From the NCBI GenBank assembly GCA_949289625.1, contig CASEPH010000299.1, forward strand, positions 1 through 6,134: DNA of 6,134 nucleotides, given 5' to 3'. This document shows positions 1 through 6,134 of this stretch, piece by piece. This DNA comes from an uncultured Clostridia bacterium. Its GTDB lineage: Bacteria > Bacillota_A > Clostridia > Oscillospirales > Oscillospiraceae. A program made the position numbers and the translations under genes. Position 1 is the first letter of the stretch; each line of letters begins with the position of its first letter. The notes under the pieces are model-generated. The model searched no databases. It was given only the letters and a program-made list of their open reading frames with translations, and had not been told where the DNA came from.

Positions 1-1008
1 CACACCAAAATTCTGGTGTTCTATCCCAAGGACGGCGTATCCGAGATCCAGAAGCTGCAGATGGTGACCCAAAAGGGAGACAATGTGGGCGTCTGCGCTG
101 TAATAGGTAACTTTGACGATGCGCAAACTGGCGTTAAGCAGATTTTTTCTGATGAGACACTGCGGCAGCAGCTGGCGGATAAAGGCTGCTTCCTGTCCTC
201 CGCCAACTCCATCAACTGGGGACGGGTACTGCCTCAGGTGGTATATTATTTCAGCGCTTACTGCGACTTGGTTCGGGATGGACGGATCACTATGGGCCAG
301 GAGATTAACTTCTGTGTACCTACTGGAAATTTCGGCGATATTCTGGCTGGCTTCTATGCAAAGACTATGGGCCTTCCGGTGCATATGCTGATCTGTGCTT
401 CCAACGCCAACAACGTGCTGACGGACTTTATTGAGACTGGCATCTACGACAGAAACCGGCCCTTCTATACCACCGCGTCGCCCTCCATGGATATTTTGAT
501 CTCCTCTAATCTGGAGCGGCTGCTCTATCAGCTCTCTGGGTCCGACGCGGAGGTCCGGGACTACATGGACCATCTGAATCGGGAAGGAAAATATACCGTT
601 TCCGAAACCCTGCGGCAAAAGATTCAGGAGAACTTTGCGGCAGGCTGGTGCTCGGATCAGCGGGCGGCAGAGACCATTGCCAAGGTGTTTGGATGCGAGG
701 GCTATTTGATGGATACCCATACGGCTGTGGCATACACGGTATTGGAGGATTACCGCAAGCAGACAGGCGACAAGACCCTGACGGTGGTGCTCTCCACTGC
801 TTCGCCCTATAAGTTCTGCAGCAGCGTGCTGGAGGCGTTGGGGGCAGAAGAACTGCAGCCAGGCACAGAGATTATCGGTCAGCTGGAGCAAAAGACCAAC
901 ACCACAGCGCCTGCACCCCTCAAGCAGCTTGCTTCCCAGCAGGTGCGGTTCCATCAGGTGACGGAAAAGAGCGGCATGCAGGACGTGGTGCTGGAGATGC
1001 TTTCCTGA
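1..1008 (+). CDS. thrC: Threonine synthase, C-terminal two thirds (5' end outside window)
   Basis: PLP-dependent cytosolic enzyme of the last step of threonine biosynthesis, converting O-phospho-L-homoserine and water to L-threonine and phosphate. The frame is open from base 1, giving 335 visible residues; the GTG at 16 is an internal valine codon, not a start. Family hallmarks are visible: YPKDGVS near the beginning, SANSINW at 199-219, the glycine-rich PTGNFGD loop that binds the cofactor phosphate at 319-339, the block from ICASNANNVLTDF to PSMDILISSNLERL, and TASPYKF at 796-816. These fit the longer bacterial/fungal type of threonine synthase (about 450-500 residues), so roughly 150 N-terminal residues are missing, including the Schiff-base lysine region. 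The visible part has no frameshift. The stop TGA (1006-1008) overlaps the next start codon by one base, suggesting co-transcription and translational coupling with the phosphoesterase. Confidence 0.95.
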   Translation, partial: HTKILVFYPKDGVSEIQKLQMVTQKGDNVGVCAVIGNFDDAQTGVKQIFSDETLRQQLADKGCFLSSANSINWGRVLPQVVYYFSAYCDLVRDGRITMGQEINFCVPTGNFGDILAGFYAKTMGLPVHMLICASNANNVLTDFIETGIYDRNRPFYTTASPSMDILISSNLERLLYQLSGSDAEVRDYMDHLNREGKYTVSETLRQKIQENFAAGWCSDQRAAETIAKVFGCEGYLMDTHTAVAYTVLEDYRKQTGDKTLTVVLSTASPYKFCSSVLEALGAEELQPGTEIIGQLEQKTNTTAPAPLKQLASQQVRFHQVTEKSGMQDVVLEMLS

Positions 1009-1694
1009 TGGCTTTATATGCGATCGGAGATCTGCACCTGAGTTTTCAGGCGAATAAGCCTATGGATGTGTTCGGCGGTGCCTGGCATGGCTATGTGGAT
1101 AAACTGCGGCAGGGCCTGTCTGTCATCGGACCGGAGGATACCACAGTGCTGCTGGGGGATCTCACCTGGAGCATGGACCTGGAACACGCGGTGGAGGATT
1201 TTCAGTTTATCCATGAGATTCCGGGACGCAAGATCATTTTGAAGGGCAACCACGACTACTGGTGGTCCACTGCGAAAAAGTTTTATGATTTTTGCGGCGC
1301 TCAGGGCTTTTCGGATATGTGGGTGCTGAACAACAACTGCTGGCTGTATGGAGATATTGCTTTGTGCGGTACTCGGGGATGGTTTTATGAGGAGGAACGC
1401 CACGGCGAACAGGACGCTAAGATATTCCGGCGGGAGCTTCTCCGGCTGGAGACCTCCCTTAAGGCCGCAGGCGATCGGGAGAAGATATGTTTTCTCCACT
1501 ATCCGCCCCGGTTTGGTGCTTACCGCTGTCAGGAAATTCATGAGCTCCTGAAGCAGTATAATGTCCGAAAGTGCTTCTATGGACACCTCCATGGGCCCAG
1601 TATTCAAAACGCTTTTCAAGGGCAGTGGGACAACGTAAATTATGCACTGGTGTCCGCAGACTATTTGAATTTTCGCCCGCTCAAGGTGCTGTGA
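1008..1694 (+). CDS. Calcineurin-like metallophosphoesterase of unknown substrate
   Basis: A 228-residue predicted cytosolic phosphohydrolase. All metal-ligand motifs of the calcineurin-like superfamily are present in order: GDLH (D8, H10), GD (D51) in LLGDLTWSMD, GNHD (N81, H82), the histidine of FLHYPP (H164) and GHLH (H193, H195). It should therefore bind a dinuclear metal centre and hydrolyse a phosphomonoester or phosphodiester. No signal peptide or membrane segment is seen. The overall pattern resembles the uncharacterised 'predicted phosphohydrolase' group common in Clostridia (COG1768-like, from memory); the substrate cannot be read from sequence. The start ATG at 1008 overlaps the thrC stop as TGATG, with a modest GGAG at 993-996, so translation is probably coupled to thrC. 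A link to threonine metabolism is not shown by the protein itself. Confidence 0.88.
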   Translation: MALYAIGDLHLSFQANKPMDVFGGAWHGYVDKLRQGLSVIGPEDTTVLLGDLTWSMDLEHAVEDFQFIHEIPGRKIILKGNHDYWWSTAKKFYDFCGAQGFSDMWVLNNNCWLYGDIALCGTRGWFYEEERHGEQDAKIFRRELLRLETSLKAAGDREKICFLHYPPRFGAYRCQEIHELLKQYNVRKCFYGHLHGPSIQNAFQGQWDNVNYALVSADYLNFRPLKVL

Positions 1695-1738
1695 GGCAGA
1701 ATTCCTGCTTATTTGGGCAAATAAATGAAAATTTCCTA

Positions 1739-1767
1739 TTGGAAAACTAGAAAATATCTGATATAAT
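1739..1767 (+). promoter_or_regulatory. Sigma-A type promoter with extended -10, upstream of tig
   Basis: A perfect -10 box TATAAT lies at 1762-1767 and is preceded by TG at 1759-1760, giving the extended -10 TGATATAAT. With the optimal 17-nt spacer there is a -35 candidate TTGGAA at 1739-1744, which matches four of six consensus bases. The region is AT-rich compared with the flanking genes. Transcription would start near 1773-1775, giving a leader of about 75 nt. It is the only convincing promoter in the window and probably drives tig-clpP-clpX. Confidence 0.75.
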
Positions 1768-1779
1768 CTATAGGCTGTT

Positions 1780-1826
1780 TCGGAATCAATCCGAGCGTTT
1801 GAATTTTGTAAAAAGTGGCTTCGGCC
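1780..1826 (+). other. tig leader with two small stem-loops
   Basis: The predicted 5' leader contains TCGGA/TCCGA (1780-1784 and 1790-1794) around a 5-nt loop, and GGC-TTCG-GCC (1817-1826), a short stem closed by the very stable C(UUCG)G tetraloop that could extend by two G-U pairs. The second stem ends 8 nt before the tig ribosome site. Neither is followed by a U tract, so they are not terminators. No known riboswitch, T-box or ribosomal-protein-site pattern is recognised. They may only protect the 5' end or keep the ribosome site open. Confidence 0.3.
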
Positions 1827-1834
1827 GTGAATAC

Positions 1835-1840
1835 AGGAGG
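1835..1840 (+). promoter_or_regulatory. Strong ribosome binding site of tig
   Basis: AGGAGG matches the 16S anti-Shine-Dalgarno consensus and sits 8 nt before the ATG at 1849. It fixes that ATG as the start and fits the high expression expected of trigger factor. Confidence 0.85.
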
Positions 1841-1848
1841 AAAAACCA

Positions 1849-3153
1849 ATGAACGTTAAAAGCGTAGAAAAATCTGAGAACAGCACAGCAAAGGTTGTGC
1901 TGGAGGTCGAGAAGGCAACATTCCAGGCTGCTCTGGACAAGGCTTATCGCAAGGTAAAGAATGATATCTATATCCCCGGCTTCCGGAAGGGCAAGGCTCC
2001 CCGGAAAATCGTGGAGGGCATGTATGGCGCCAGCGTGTTCTATGAGGACGGCATCAACCTGCTGTTCCCGGAGATCTGGCCCGAAGTCACCAAGTCTCAG
2101 GAGCTCAATGTGGTGGGCAATCCCAGCATTGCGGATCTGAACGTGGATGATAACGGCAATCTCGTGCTCACCGTAGAGGCCGGTCTGTATCCCGAGGTCA
2201 CCCTGGGTCAGTACAAGGGCATTGAGGCCGAAAAGACCCCTGTTGCGGTCACCGAGGCGGAGATTGACGCTGAGGTTAAGAAGCTGGCTGATCGGAACTC
2301 CACCATTGAGACCGTGGAGCGTCCCGTGGCAGAGGGAGATACCGCTGTCATCGACTTTGAGGGCTTCGATAATGGCGTTGCCTTTGAAGGCGGTAAGGGC
2401 GAGGATTACAGCCTGAAGATTGGCTCCGGCACCTTCATTCCTGGTTTTGAAGATCAGGTCGTGGGAATGTCCGCTGGGGAGGAGAAAGAGATCAACGTCA
2501 CCTTCCCTGAGGATTACGGTGCAGCTGAACTGGCTGGAAAGCCTGTGGTATTCAAGGTCAAGGTCAAGGAAGTCAAGGCCACCAATACCCCTGAGCTGGA
2601 TGACGAGTTTGCCAAAGATGTATCCGAGACAGCCAACACCCTGGAGGAGCTTCGGAAGGAGCTGGAGGAGAAGCTGCAGAAGGAGAAGGCCGATTCCGCG
2701 GACGCTGCGTTTAAGAATGCCGTCATGCAGAAGGCCATCGACAATATGACCGCCGTGATCCCCGATGCCATGGTGGAGGAGCAGCTGGACAACATCATGC
2801 AGCAGTACGCCATGAGCATGCAGCAGAGTGGCTTTAGCCTGGAGCAGTATGCTCAGATGATGGGTACTACCGTACAGGGTGTCCGGGAAAGCCAGAAGGC
2901 CTCCGCTATGAGCCAGATTCAGAATACCCTGTTGCTGGAAAAGGTGGCAGAAGTCGAGAACATCGAGATCTCCGAGGAGCAGATCGAGGAAGCTTACCAG
3001 AAGATGGCGGAGCAATACGAGATGGAGCTGGAGAAGGTCAAGGAGTATGTGCCTTCCGAGGAGATCGTGCGGGATCAGAAGTTCCAGAAGGCCATGGAGG
3101 TCATTGTGGACAGTGCAGTGGAAAAAGCACCGGAGGCTCCTGCTGCCGAATAA
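1849..3153 (+). CDS. tig: Trigger factor, ribosome-associated chaperone and prolyl isomerase
   Basis: Complete at 434 residues, the usual family length. Trigger factor docks at the ribosomal exit tunnel, shields nascent chains and catalyses cis-trans isomerisation of prolyl bonds. The N-terminal ribosome-binding domain (about 1-115) carries the signature loop GFRKGKAP at 44-51, which contacts the large subunit at protein L23. An FKBP-type isomerase domain spans about 160-243, with GDTAVIDFEGF, the IGSGTFIPGFED stretch and a closing FKVKVKEVK. The rest (about 245-425) is the helical, Glu/Lys/Gln-rich substrate-cradling domain, and the protein ends in a short Ala/Pro/Glu tail. It is the first gene of the probable tig-clpP-clpX unit, under the promoter at 1739-1767, with 72 nt to clpP. 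No frameshift or missing domain is seen. Confidence 0.97.
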   Translation: MNVKSVEKSENSTAKVVLEVEKATFQAALDKAYRKVKNDIYIPGFRKGKAPRKIVEGMYGASVFYEDGINLLFPEIWPEVTKSQELNVVGNPSIADLNVDDNGNLVLTVEAGLYPEVTLGQYKGIEAEKTPVAVTEAEIDAEVKKLADRNSTIETVERPVAEGDTAVIDFEGFDNGVAFEGGKGEDYSLKIGSGTFIPGFEDQVVGMSAGEEKEINVTFPEDYGAAELAGKPVVFKVKVKEVKATNTPELDDEFAKDVSETANTLEELRKELEEKLQKEKADSADAAFKNAVMQKAIDNMTAVIPDAMVEEQLDNIMQQYAMSMQQSGFSLEQYAQMMGTTVQGVRESQKASAMSQIQNTLLLEKVAEVENIEISEEQIEEAYQKMAEQYEMELEKVKEYVPSEEIVRDQKFQKAMEVIVDSAVEKAPEAPAAE

Positions 3154-3192
3154 TGCATTCGGTGGGAATAGTTTCCTGAAGGTGCGGTTACA

Positions 3193-3213
3193 ATGAGTTT
3201 ACTGCGTTTTTAA
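3193..3213 (+). other. Possible six-codon leader ORF before clpP
   Basis: ATG at 3193 opens a six-codon frame reading MSLLRF and ending with TAA at 3211-3213. A weak purine-rich AAGGTG lies upstream. Its first nine bases, ATGAGTTTA, are repeated exactly at the clpP start 33 bases later, in the same frame. The stop codon abuts the clpP ribosome site. It could be a coupling leader peptide, a decayed duplicate start, or chance; nothing in the sequence proves translation. Confidence 0.25.
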
Positions 3214-3218
3214 AGGAG
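3212..3218 (+). promoter_or_regulatory. Ribosome binding site of clpP
   Basis: AAAGGAG ends 7 nt before the ATG at 3226, an optimal spacing. It supports that ATG over the one at 3193, which meets an in-frame stop before reaching clpP. Confidence 0.8.
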
Positions 3219-3225
3219 TGTTTCC

Positions 3226-3807
3226 ATGAGTTTAGTACCTTATGTAGTGGAGCAGACTAGCCGCGGAGAGCGTTCTTATGATATTTTCTCCCGACTGCTC
3301 AATGACCGGATCATCATGCTGTCTGAGGAAGTGAATTCCACCACGGCCAGCCTGATTGTGGCACAGCTGCTGTATCTGGAGGGCCAGGACCCGGAGAAGG
3401 ATATCAGCTTTTATATCAACAGTCCCGGCGGGTCCGTCACCGACGGTATGGCGATCTACGACACCATGCAGTATATCAAGTGCGACGTCTCCACCATCTG
3501 CATCGGCATGGCTGCCAGCATGGGAGCGTTCCTGCTGTCTGCCGGCACCAAGGGGAAACGTATGGCCCTGCCCAATGCTGAGATCATGATCCATCAGCCC
3601 TCTGCCGGAACCCAGGGGCAGATCACCGATATGGCCATTCATCTCAAGCGCCTGGAGTTTATCAAAAAGCGTATGAACCGGATCTTGGCCGATAACACCG
3701 GAAAACCCTTGGAGGTTGTGACAGCCGACTGCGAGCGTGATAATTTCATGAGCGCGGAAGAAGCTTTGGAGTACGGCCTCATTGACAAAGTGATTTATAA
3801 GAGATAA
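3226..3807 (+). CDS. clpP: ATP-dependent Clp protease, proteolytic subunit ClpP
   Basis: Complete 193-residue serine peptidase (MEROPS family S14), which forms a two-ring tetradecameric barrel and degrades proteins threaded in by a Clp ATPase. The catalytic triad is intact and at the canonical numbering: S98 in GMAASMG, H123 in MIHQP and D172 in CERDNF. The oxyanion-loop sequence SPGGSV is at 66-71. The N-terminal segment [10 protein letters not shown] is the usual short propeptide and axial-loop region, with the usual [11 protein letters not shown] after it. It lies 72 nt after tig and 33 nt before clpX, its expected ATPase partner, with no terminator between them. No CtsR-type operator is recognised upstream, so stress regulation is not evident here. 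Confidence 0.98.
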   Translation: MSLVPYVVEQTSRGERSYDIFSRLLNDRIIMLSEEVNSTTASLIVAQLLYLEGQDPEKDISFYINSPGGSVTDGMAIYDTMQYIKCDVSTICIGMAASMGAFLLSAGTKGKRMALPNAEIMIHQPSAGTQGQITDMAIHLKRLEFIKKRMNRILADNTGKPLEVVTADCERDNFMSAEEALEYGLIDKVIYKR

Positions 3808-3824
3808 GGCCTCGGCTCTGATGG

Positions 3825-3831
3825 AAGGGAG
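3825..3831 (+). promoter_or_regulatory. Ribosome binding site setting the GTG start of clpX
   Basis: AAGGGAG lies 9 nt before GTG 3841. The first in-frame ATG downstream is codon 73, beyond the zinc finger, so GTG with this site is the only start that keeps the conserved N-terminal domain. Confidence 0.75.
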
Positions 3832-3840
3832 TTATCGCCA

Positions 3841-5127
3841 GTGGCAAGAGACAACAGCGGTGAAAAGAACATTAAATGCTCTTTTTGCGGCAAAAGACAG
3901 GGACAGGTACGGCGGATTATTGCAGGACCAGGCGTTTACATCTGCAACGAGTGCGTGAACCTATGCAGCGACATTCTCGATGAGGAGTTGTTTGAGGACG
4001 TTTCTGAAGAGGTCCTGCCGAAGACCATTCCGTCTCCCCAGGCCATCAAGGAATACATGGATCAGTATATCGTTGGGCAGGAAAAGGCAAAAGTATCCCT
4101 GTCTGTGGCGGTGTACAATCACTATAAGCGGTTATACTATGGCTCCAGCAGTGATGTGGAGCTTCAGAAGAGCAACATTTTGCTGATTGGTCCCACGGGT
4201 AGCGGAAAGACTCTGTTTGCCCAGACACTGGCGAAAATCCTGGATGTACCCTTCGCCATCGCTGACGCCACCACGCTGACCGAGGCCGGCTATGTGGGCG
4301 AGGATGTGGAAAACATTCTGCTCCGGCTGATCCAGGCGGCGGATTTCGATGTGGAAAAGGCGGAAAAGGGCATTATCTATGTGGATGAGATCGACAAGAT
4401 CTCCAGAAAAAGCGAAAACACCTCCATCACCCGGGACGTCAGCGGAGAAGGTGTCCAGCAGGCACTGCTGAAAATCATTGAGGGAACCGTGGCGAATGTA
4501 CCGCCCCAGGGCGGACGTAAGCATCCCCAGCAGGAGTTTATCCCCATTGATACCAGCAATATTCTGTTTATCTGTGGTGGCGCCTTTGATGGCCTTGATA
4601 AGATCATTGAGAAGCGTACCGCCACCTCCGGCATGGGTTTTGGCAGAGATCTGACCCAGCGGGGAGATCGGGATGTTGGAGAACTGTTTGCGCAGGTCCA
4701 GCCCCATGACATTTTAAAGTTCGGCATCATTCCCGAGTTGGTGGGACGGCTGCCCGTCATCACCAGCCTGCAGAGCCTGACCAAGGAGGACATGGTACGG
4801 ATCCTGACAGAGCCGAAGAACGCTCTGGTCAAGCAGTACCAGAAGCTGCTGGAATTTGATGCTGTTTCCTTGGAATTTCAGGAGAGCGCCTTGGAAGCCA
4901 TTGCCCAGGAGGCATTGGACCGCAAGGTGGGAGCCCGTGGGCTTCGTTCCGTTATGGAAGGTGTAATGACGGATGTGATGTTTGAGATTCCTTCGGATCT
5001 GACCATCCAGTCTGTCACCATCACAGAACAGTGCATTAAAGAGCATGTTCCTCCGGAGGTCACCCGGGATCCTTCCAAGCCGAGGACGCCCATTCATAAA
5101 GTGGGGAAATCGGCGAAGATCAGCTGA
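3841..5127 (+). CDS. clpX: ATP-dependent Clp protease, ATP-binding subunit ClpX
   Basis: Complete 428-residue AAA+ unfoldase that recognises, unfolds and translocates substrates into ClpP. The N-terminal zinc-binding domain has C13, C16, C35 and C38. The ATPase core shows Walker A GPTGSGKT (117-124), the pore-1 loop GYVGED (150-155), Walker B IIYVDEID (D182, E183), the RKH pore-entry motif (226-228), the arginine finger R303 in PELVGRLP and sensor 2 GARGLR (364-369). The ClpP-docking loop reads MGF (265-267) where E. coli and B. subtilis have IGF; this conservative change should still fit the hydrophobic pocket. The start is GTG. The C-terminal tail is short and rich in Lys, Pro and Ser. It follows clpP by 33 nt, consistent with balanced co-expression, and is followed by a strong hairpin before lon. 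Confidence 0.98.
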   Translation: MARDNSGEKNIKCSFCGKRQGQVRRIIAGPGVYICNECVNLCSDILDEELFEDVSEEVLPKTIPSPQAIKEYMDQYIVGQEKAKVSLSVAVYNHYKRLYYGSSSDVELQKSNILLIGPTGSGKTLFAQTLAKILDVPFAIADATTLTEAGYVGEDVENILLRLIQAADFDVEKAEKGIIYVDEIDKISRKSENTSITRDVSGEGVQQALLKIIEGTVANVPPQGGRKHPQQEFIPIDTSNILFICGGAFDGLDKIIEKRTATSGMGFGRDLTQRGDRDVGELFAQVQPHDILKFGIIPELVGRLPVITSLQSLTKEDMVRILTEPKNALVKQYQKLLEFDAVSLEFQESALEAIAQEALDRKVGARGLRSVMEGVMTDVMFEIPSDLTIQSVTITEQCIKEHVPPEVTRDPSKPRTPIHKVGKSAKIS

Positions 5128-5150
5128 AATTACAAACAAATTATATAGCT

Positions 5151-5197
5151 GGGGCTGGCTCAAATCCAAGCGGATTTGAGTTGGCCCCGTTATGTTT
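5151..5197 (+). terminator. Hairpin after clpX, probable (possibly leaky) intrinsic terminator
   Basis: Arms 5151-5167 and 5172-5188 pair over 17 bp around the loop AAGC, beginning with GGGGC/GCCCC and including three adjacent G-U wobbles and no mismatch. In minus-strand RNA the three wobbles would become A-C mismatches, so the fold favours plus-strand transcripts. The following sequence GTTATGTTT is only moderately U-rich, so termination may be partial. It lies 23 nt after the clpX stop and 34 nt before the lon start. Confidence 0.75.
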
Positions 5198-5208
5198 AAT
5201 CGTTCCAG

Positions 5209-5215
5209 AAAGGAG
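5209..5215 (+). promoter_or_regulatory. Ribosome binding site of lon
   Basis: AAAGGAG precedes two tandem ATG codons at 5220 and 5223 by 4 and 7 nt. The 7-nt spacing favours 5223. It rules out an upstream in-frame TTG at 5181, which lies inside the terminator hairpin. Confidence 0.75.
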
Positions 5216-5222
5216 CGTTATG

Positions 5223-6131
5223 ATGAAAGATAAGGAAGCCATACAGGCGCCAATCATGGCCCTGCGGGGAATTTCTGTATTCCCCAAATTGATCTATTCC
5301 TTCGATGTGGGCAGGGAGAAGTCCATCCATGCCTTGGATGAGGCAGTCGGTGGCGATCAGCGCATGATCCTGCTGATGCAAAAAGATGTCGTAGTGGACG
5401 ACCCGGGACCGGACGATCTTTACGAGACAGGCGTGCTGGTGCACGTGCGCCAGGTGTTGAAAATGCCTGGAGAAGTGGTCCGTATTCTTGTGGAAGGCCT
5501 TAGCCGTGTCTATGTTACAGAGTTCACCCAGGAGAGTCCCTACCTGGAGGGAATATGCTATGCGCTGGAGGATGAACGCTATCGTACCTCTGCAGCTAAG
5601 GTGGAGGCTCTGCTGCGGGTGGCCTATCAGCTCTATGGCGGCTACTGCGATCTACTGCCCAAGGGGTCGGCGGAAAATCTGTTGCGGCTGATGACCAGTG
5701 AAGAGCCCAGCTTTGTGGCGGATTTTCTTGCTCAAAACTGTGGATTCAAGTTTACGGACAAGCAGACGGCGCTGGAGCAGATGCATCCGGTCAAGCGCCT
5801 GGAGTTTGTGCTGAAAACCCTTTCCGCTGAAATCGAGATCATGAAAATCGAGAGCGATATTGCGGAAAAAGTTCAAGCAGCCGTAAACAAGAGTCAGAAG
5901 GACTACTATCTCCGGGAGCAGCTGAAGATCATCCATGAGGAGCTGGGGGAAGAGGACGAGGATCAAGAGTTTGACGACTATGAGAAGCGGATCAAAGCCC
6001 TGAAGCTGGATCCGTCCATTGAAGAAAAACTGCTAAAGGATCTGAGTCGGCTCAGCAAGCATCCGCCCGGTTGTATAGAGAGAACTATTACATGCAGAAG
6101 CAGCAGCCGTAACAACGACAAAGTTAATTAA
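5223..6131 (+). CDS. lon: Lon protease, N-terminal substrate-binding domain only; broken at about 6070
   Basis: Lon is a cytosolic ATP-dependent serine protease of about 780-820 residues that degrades misfolded and regulatory proteins. Only its N-terminal region is here. The opening IMALRGISVFPKLIYSFDVG is a classic Lon N-domain start, and SQKDYYLREQLKIIHEELGE (from residue 224) is the conserved helical segment. Similarity runs to LSRLSKHPPG (residue 283, base 6071). The family then expects a Ser/Ala-Glu-Ala segment followed by an Arg-x-Tyr-x-Asp and Leu-Pro-Trp block, but the frame instead gives 19 unrelated residues and a TAA at 6129-6131. The AAA+ module and Ser-Lys protease domain are absent, so this product could not be an active protease. 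No other frame restores Lon sequence. Cause: insertion, rearrangement or an assembly join at the sequence end. ATG 5220 is an alternative start. Confidence 0.85.
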   Translation: MKDKEAIQAPIMALRGISVFPKLIYSFDVGREKSIHALDEAVGGDQRMILLMQKDVVVDDPGPDDLYETGVLVHVRQVLKMPGEVVRILVEGLSRVYVTEFTQESPYLEGICYALEDERYRTSAAKVEALLRVAYQLYGGYCDLLPKGSAENLLRLMTSEEPSFVADFLAQNCGFKFTDKQTALEQMHPVKRLEFVLKTLSAEIEIMKIESDIAEKVQAAVNKSQKDYYLREQLKIIHEELGEEDEDQEFDDYEKRIKALKLDPSIEEKLLKDLSRLSKHPPGCIERTITCRSSSRNNDKVN

Positions 6132-6134
6132 ACT
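6071..6134. other. Non-Lon sequence at the window end
   Basis: These 64 bases have 23 G or C (about 36%), against 34 of 64 in the preceding 64 bases. None of the three forward frames gives Lon-like protein, and two contain early stops. No insertion-sequence end, intron boundary, tRNA or named repeat is recognised. It could be the edge of an inserted element or a chimeric contig end. Confidence 0.5.

Noticed and set aside
1696..1745. Short inverted repeats after the phosphoesterase (GCAG/CTGC, TTTCC/GGAAA) as a terminator
   Set aside because: The stems are only 4-5 bp with no U tract, and the second overlaps the -35 box.
1014..1940. Minus-strand open frame (308 codons) across the phosphoesterase gene, the promoter gap and the start of tig
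   Set aside because: It is antisense to two clear genes and a good promoter, shows no recognisable domain, and is best explained as a shadow frame.
1786..3015. Long minus-strand open frame (409 codons) antisense to tig
   Set aside because: Its Leu/His/Gly/Asp-rich protein is the mirror of Glu/Lys/Gln-rich, GC-biased codons in tig. It has no recognisable domain, and the plus-strand gene is unambiguous.
3189..3194. TACAAT as a possible -10 box for a separate clpP promoter
   Set aside because: No -35-like hexamer occurs at 16-18 nt spacing and there is no extended -10 TG, so it is too weak to call.
4132..4707. Minus-strand open frame antisense to clpX
   Set aside because: It lies entirely within the fully conserved clpX gene and has no recognisable motifs.
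5142..5147. TATATA as a possible -10 box for lon
   Set aside because: The -35 position shows no resemblance to TTGACA, and a transcript from it would start in or just before the hairpin.
5181..5222. Upstream TTG start for lon at 5181
   Set aside because: It lies inside the hairpin arm and has no ribosome site, whereas 5220/5223 have AAAGGAG and match the family N terminus.
6070..6132. A simple frameshift in lon, because another frame reads HAEAAAV, faintly like the expected segment
   Set aside because: That frame has a stop at 6076-6078 and continues TTTKLIK instead of the conserved Arg-x-Tyr-x-Asp stretch, so a single indel does not restore Lon.

Overview
The window is a compact, all plus-strand stretch of a bacterial chromosome. 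It holds a housekeeping protein-quality-control cluster, tig-clpP-clpX-lon, preceded by the 3' end of a threonine synthase gene (thrC) and a small metallophosphoesterase gene. The order tig-clpP-clpX-lon is widespread in Bacillota. The moderately GC-rich coding sequence, strong AGGAGG-type ribosome sites and protein sequences that read as clostridial suggest a gut-type Clostridia member, probably Oscillospiraceae-like. That placement is inferred from gene order and sequence style, not from a search.

Layout. 1-1008: thrC, cut at its 5' end by the window edge. 1008-1694: metallophosphoesterase, overlapping thrC by one base (TGATG). 1695-1848: 154-nt gap with a good extended -10 promoter (1739-1767), a short leader with two small stem-loops and a strong ribosome site. 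1849-3153: complete trigger factor. 3226-3807: complete ClpP with an intact Ser-His-Asp triad. 3841-5127: complete ClpX with zinc finger and all AAA+ motifs, starting at GTG. 5151-5188: a 17-bp GC-rich hairpin between clpX and lon. 5223 onward: lon, which reads normally for about 283 residues and then changes abruptly at about 6070 into unrelated, AT-richer sequence with a stop codon three bases from the window end.

How the genes work together. Trigger factor binds nascent chains at the ribosome. ClpX unfolds tagged or specific substrates and feeds them into the ClpP barrel. Lon degrades misfolded proteins independently. The promoter before tig probably drives tig-clpP-clpX as one unit, since the gaps are 72 and 33 nt and contain no convincing promoter or terminator. 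The hairpin after clpX probably reduces or ends transcription before lon. thrC and the phosphoesterase form a separate, translationally coupled upstream pair.

I do not see a new or exotic system here. The points most worth a second look are the lon break at about 6070 (element insertion, rearrangement or assembly artefact), the hairpin placed just before lon with no visible lon promoter after it, and a six-codon mini-ORF just ahead of clpP whose first nine bases duplicate the clpP start.
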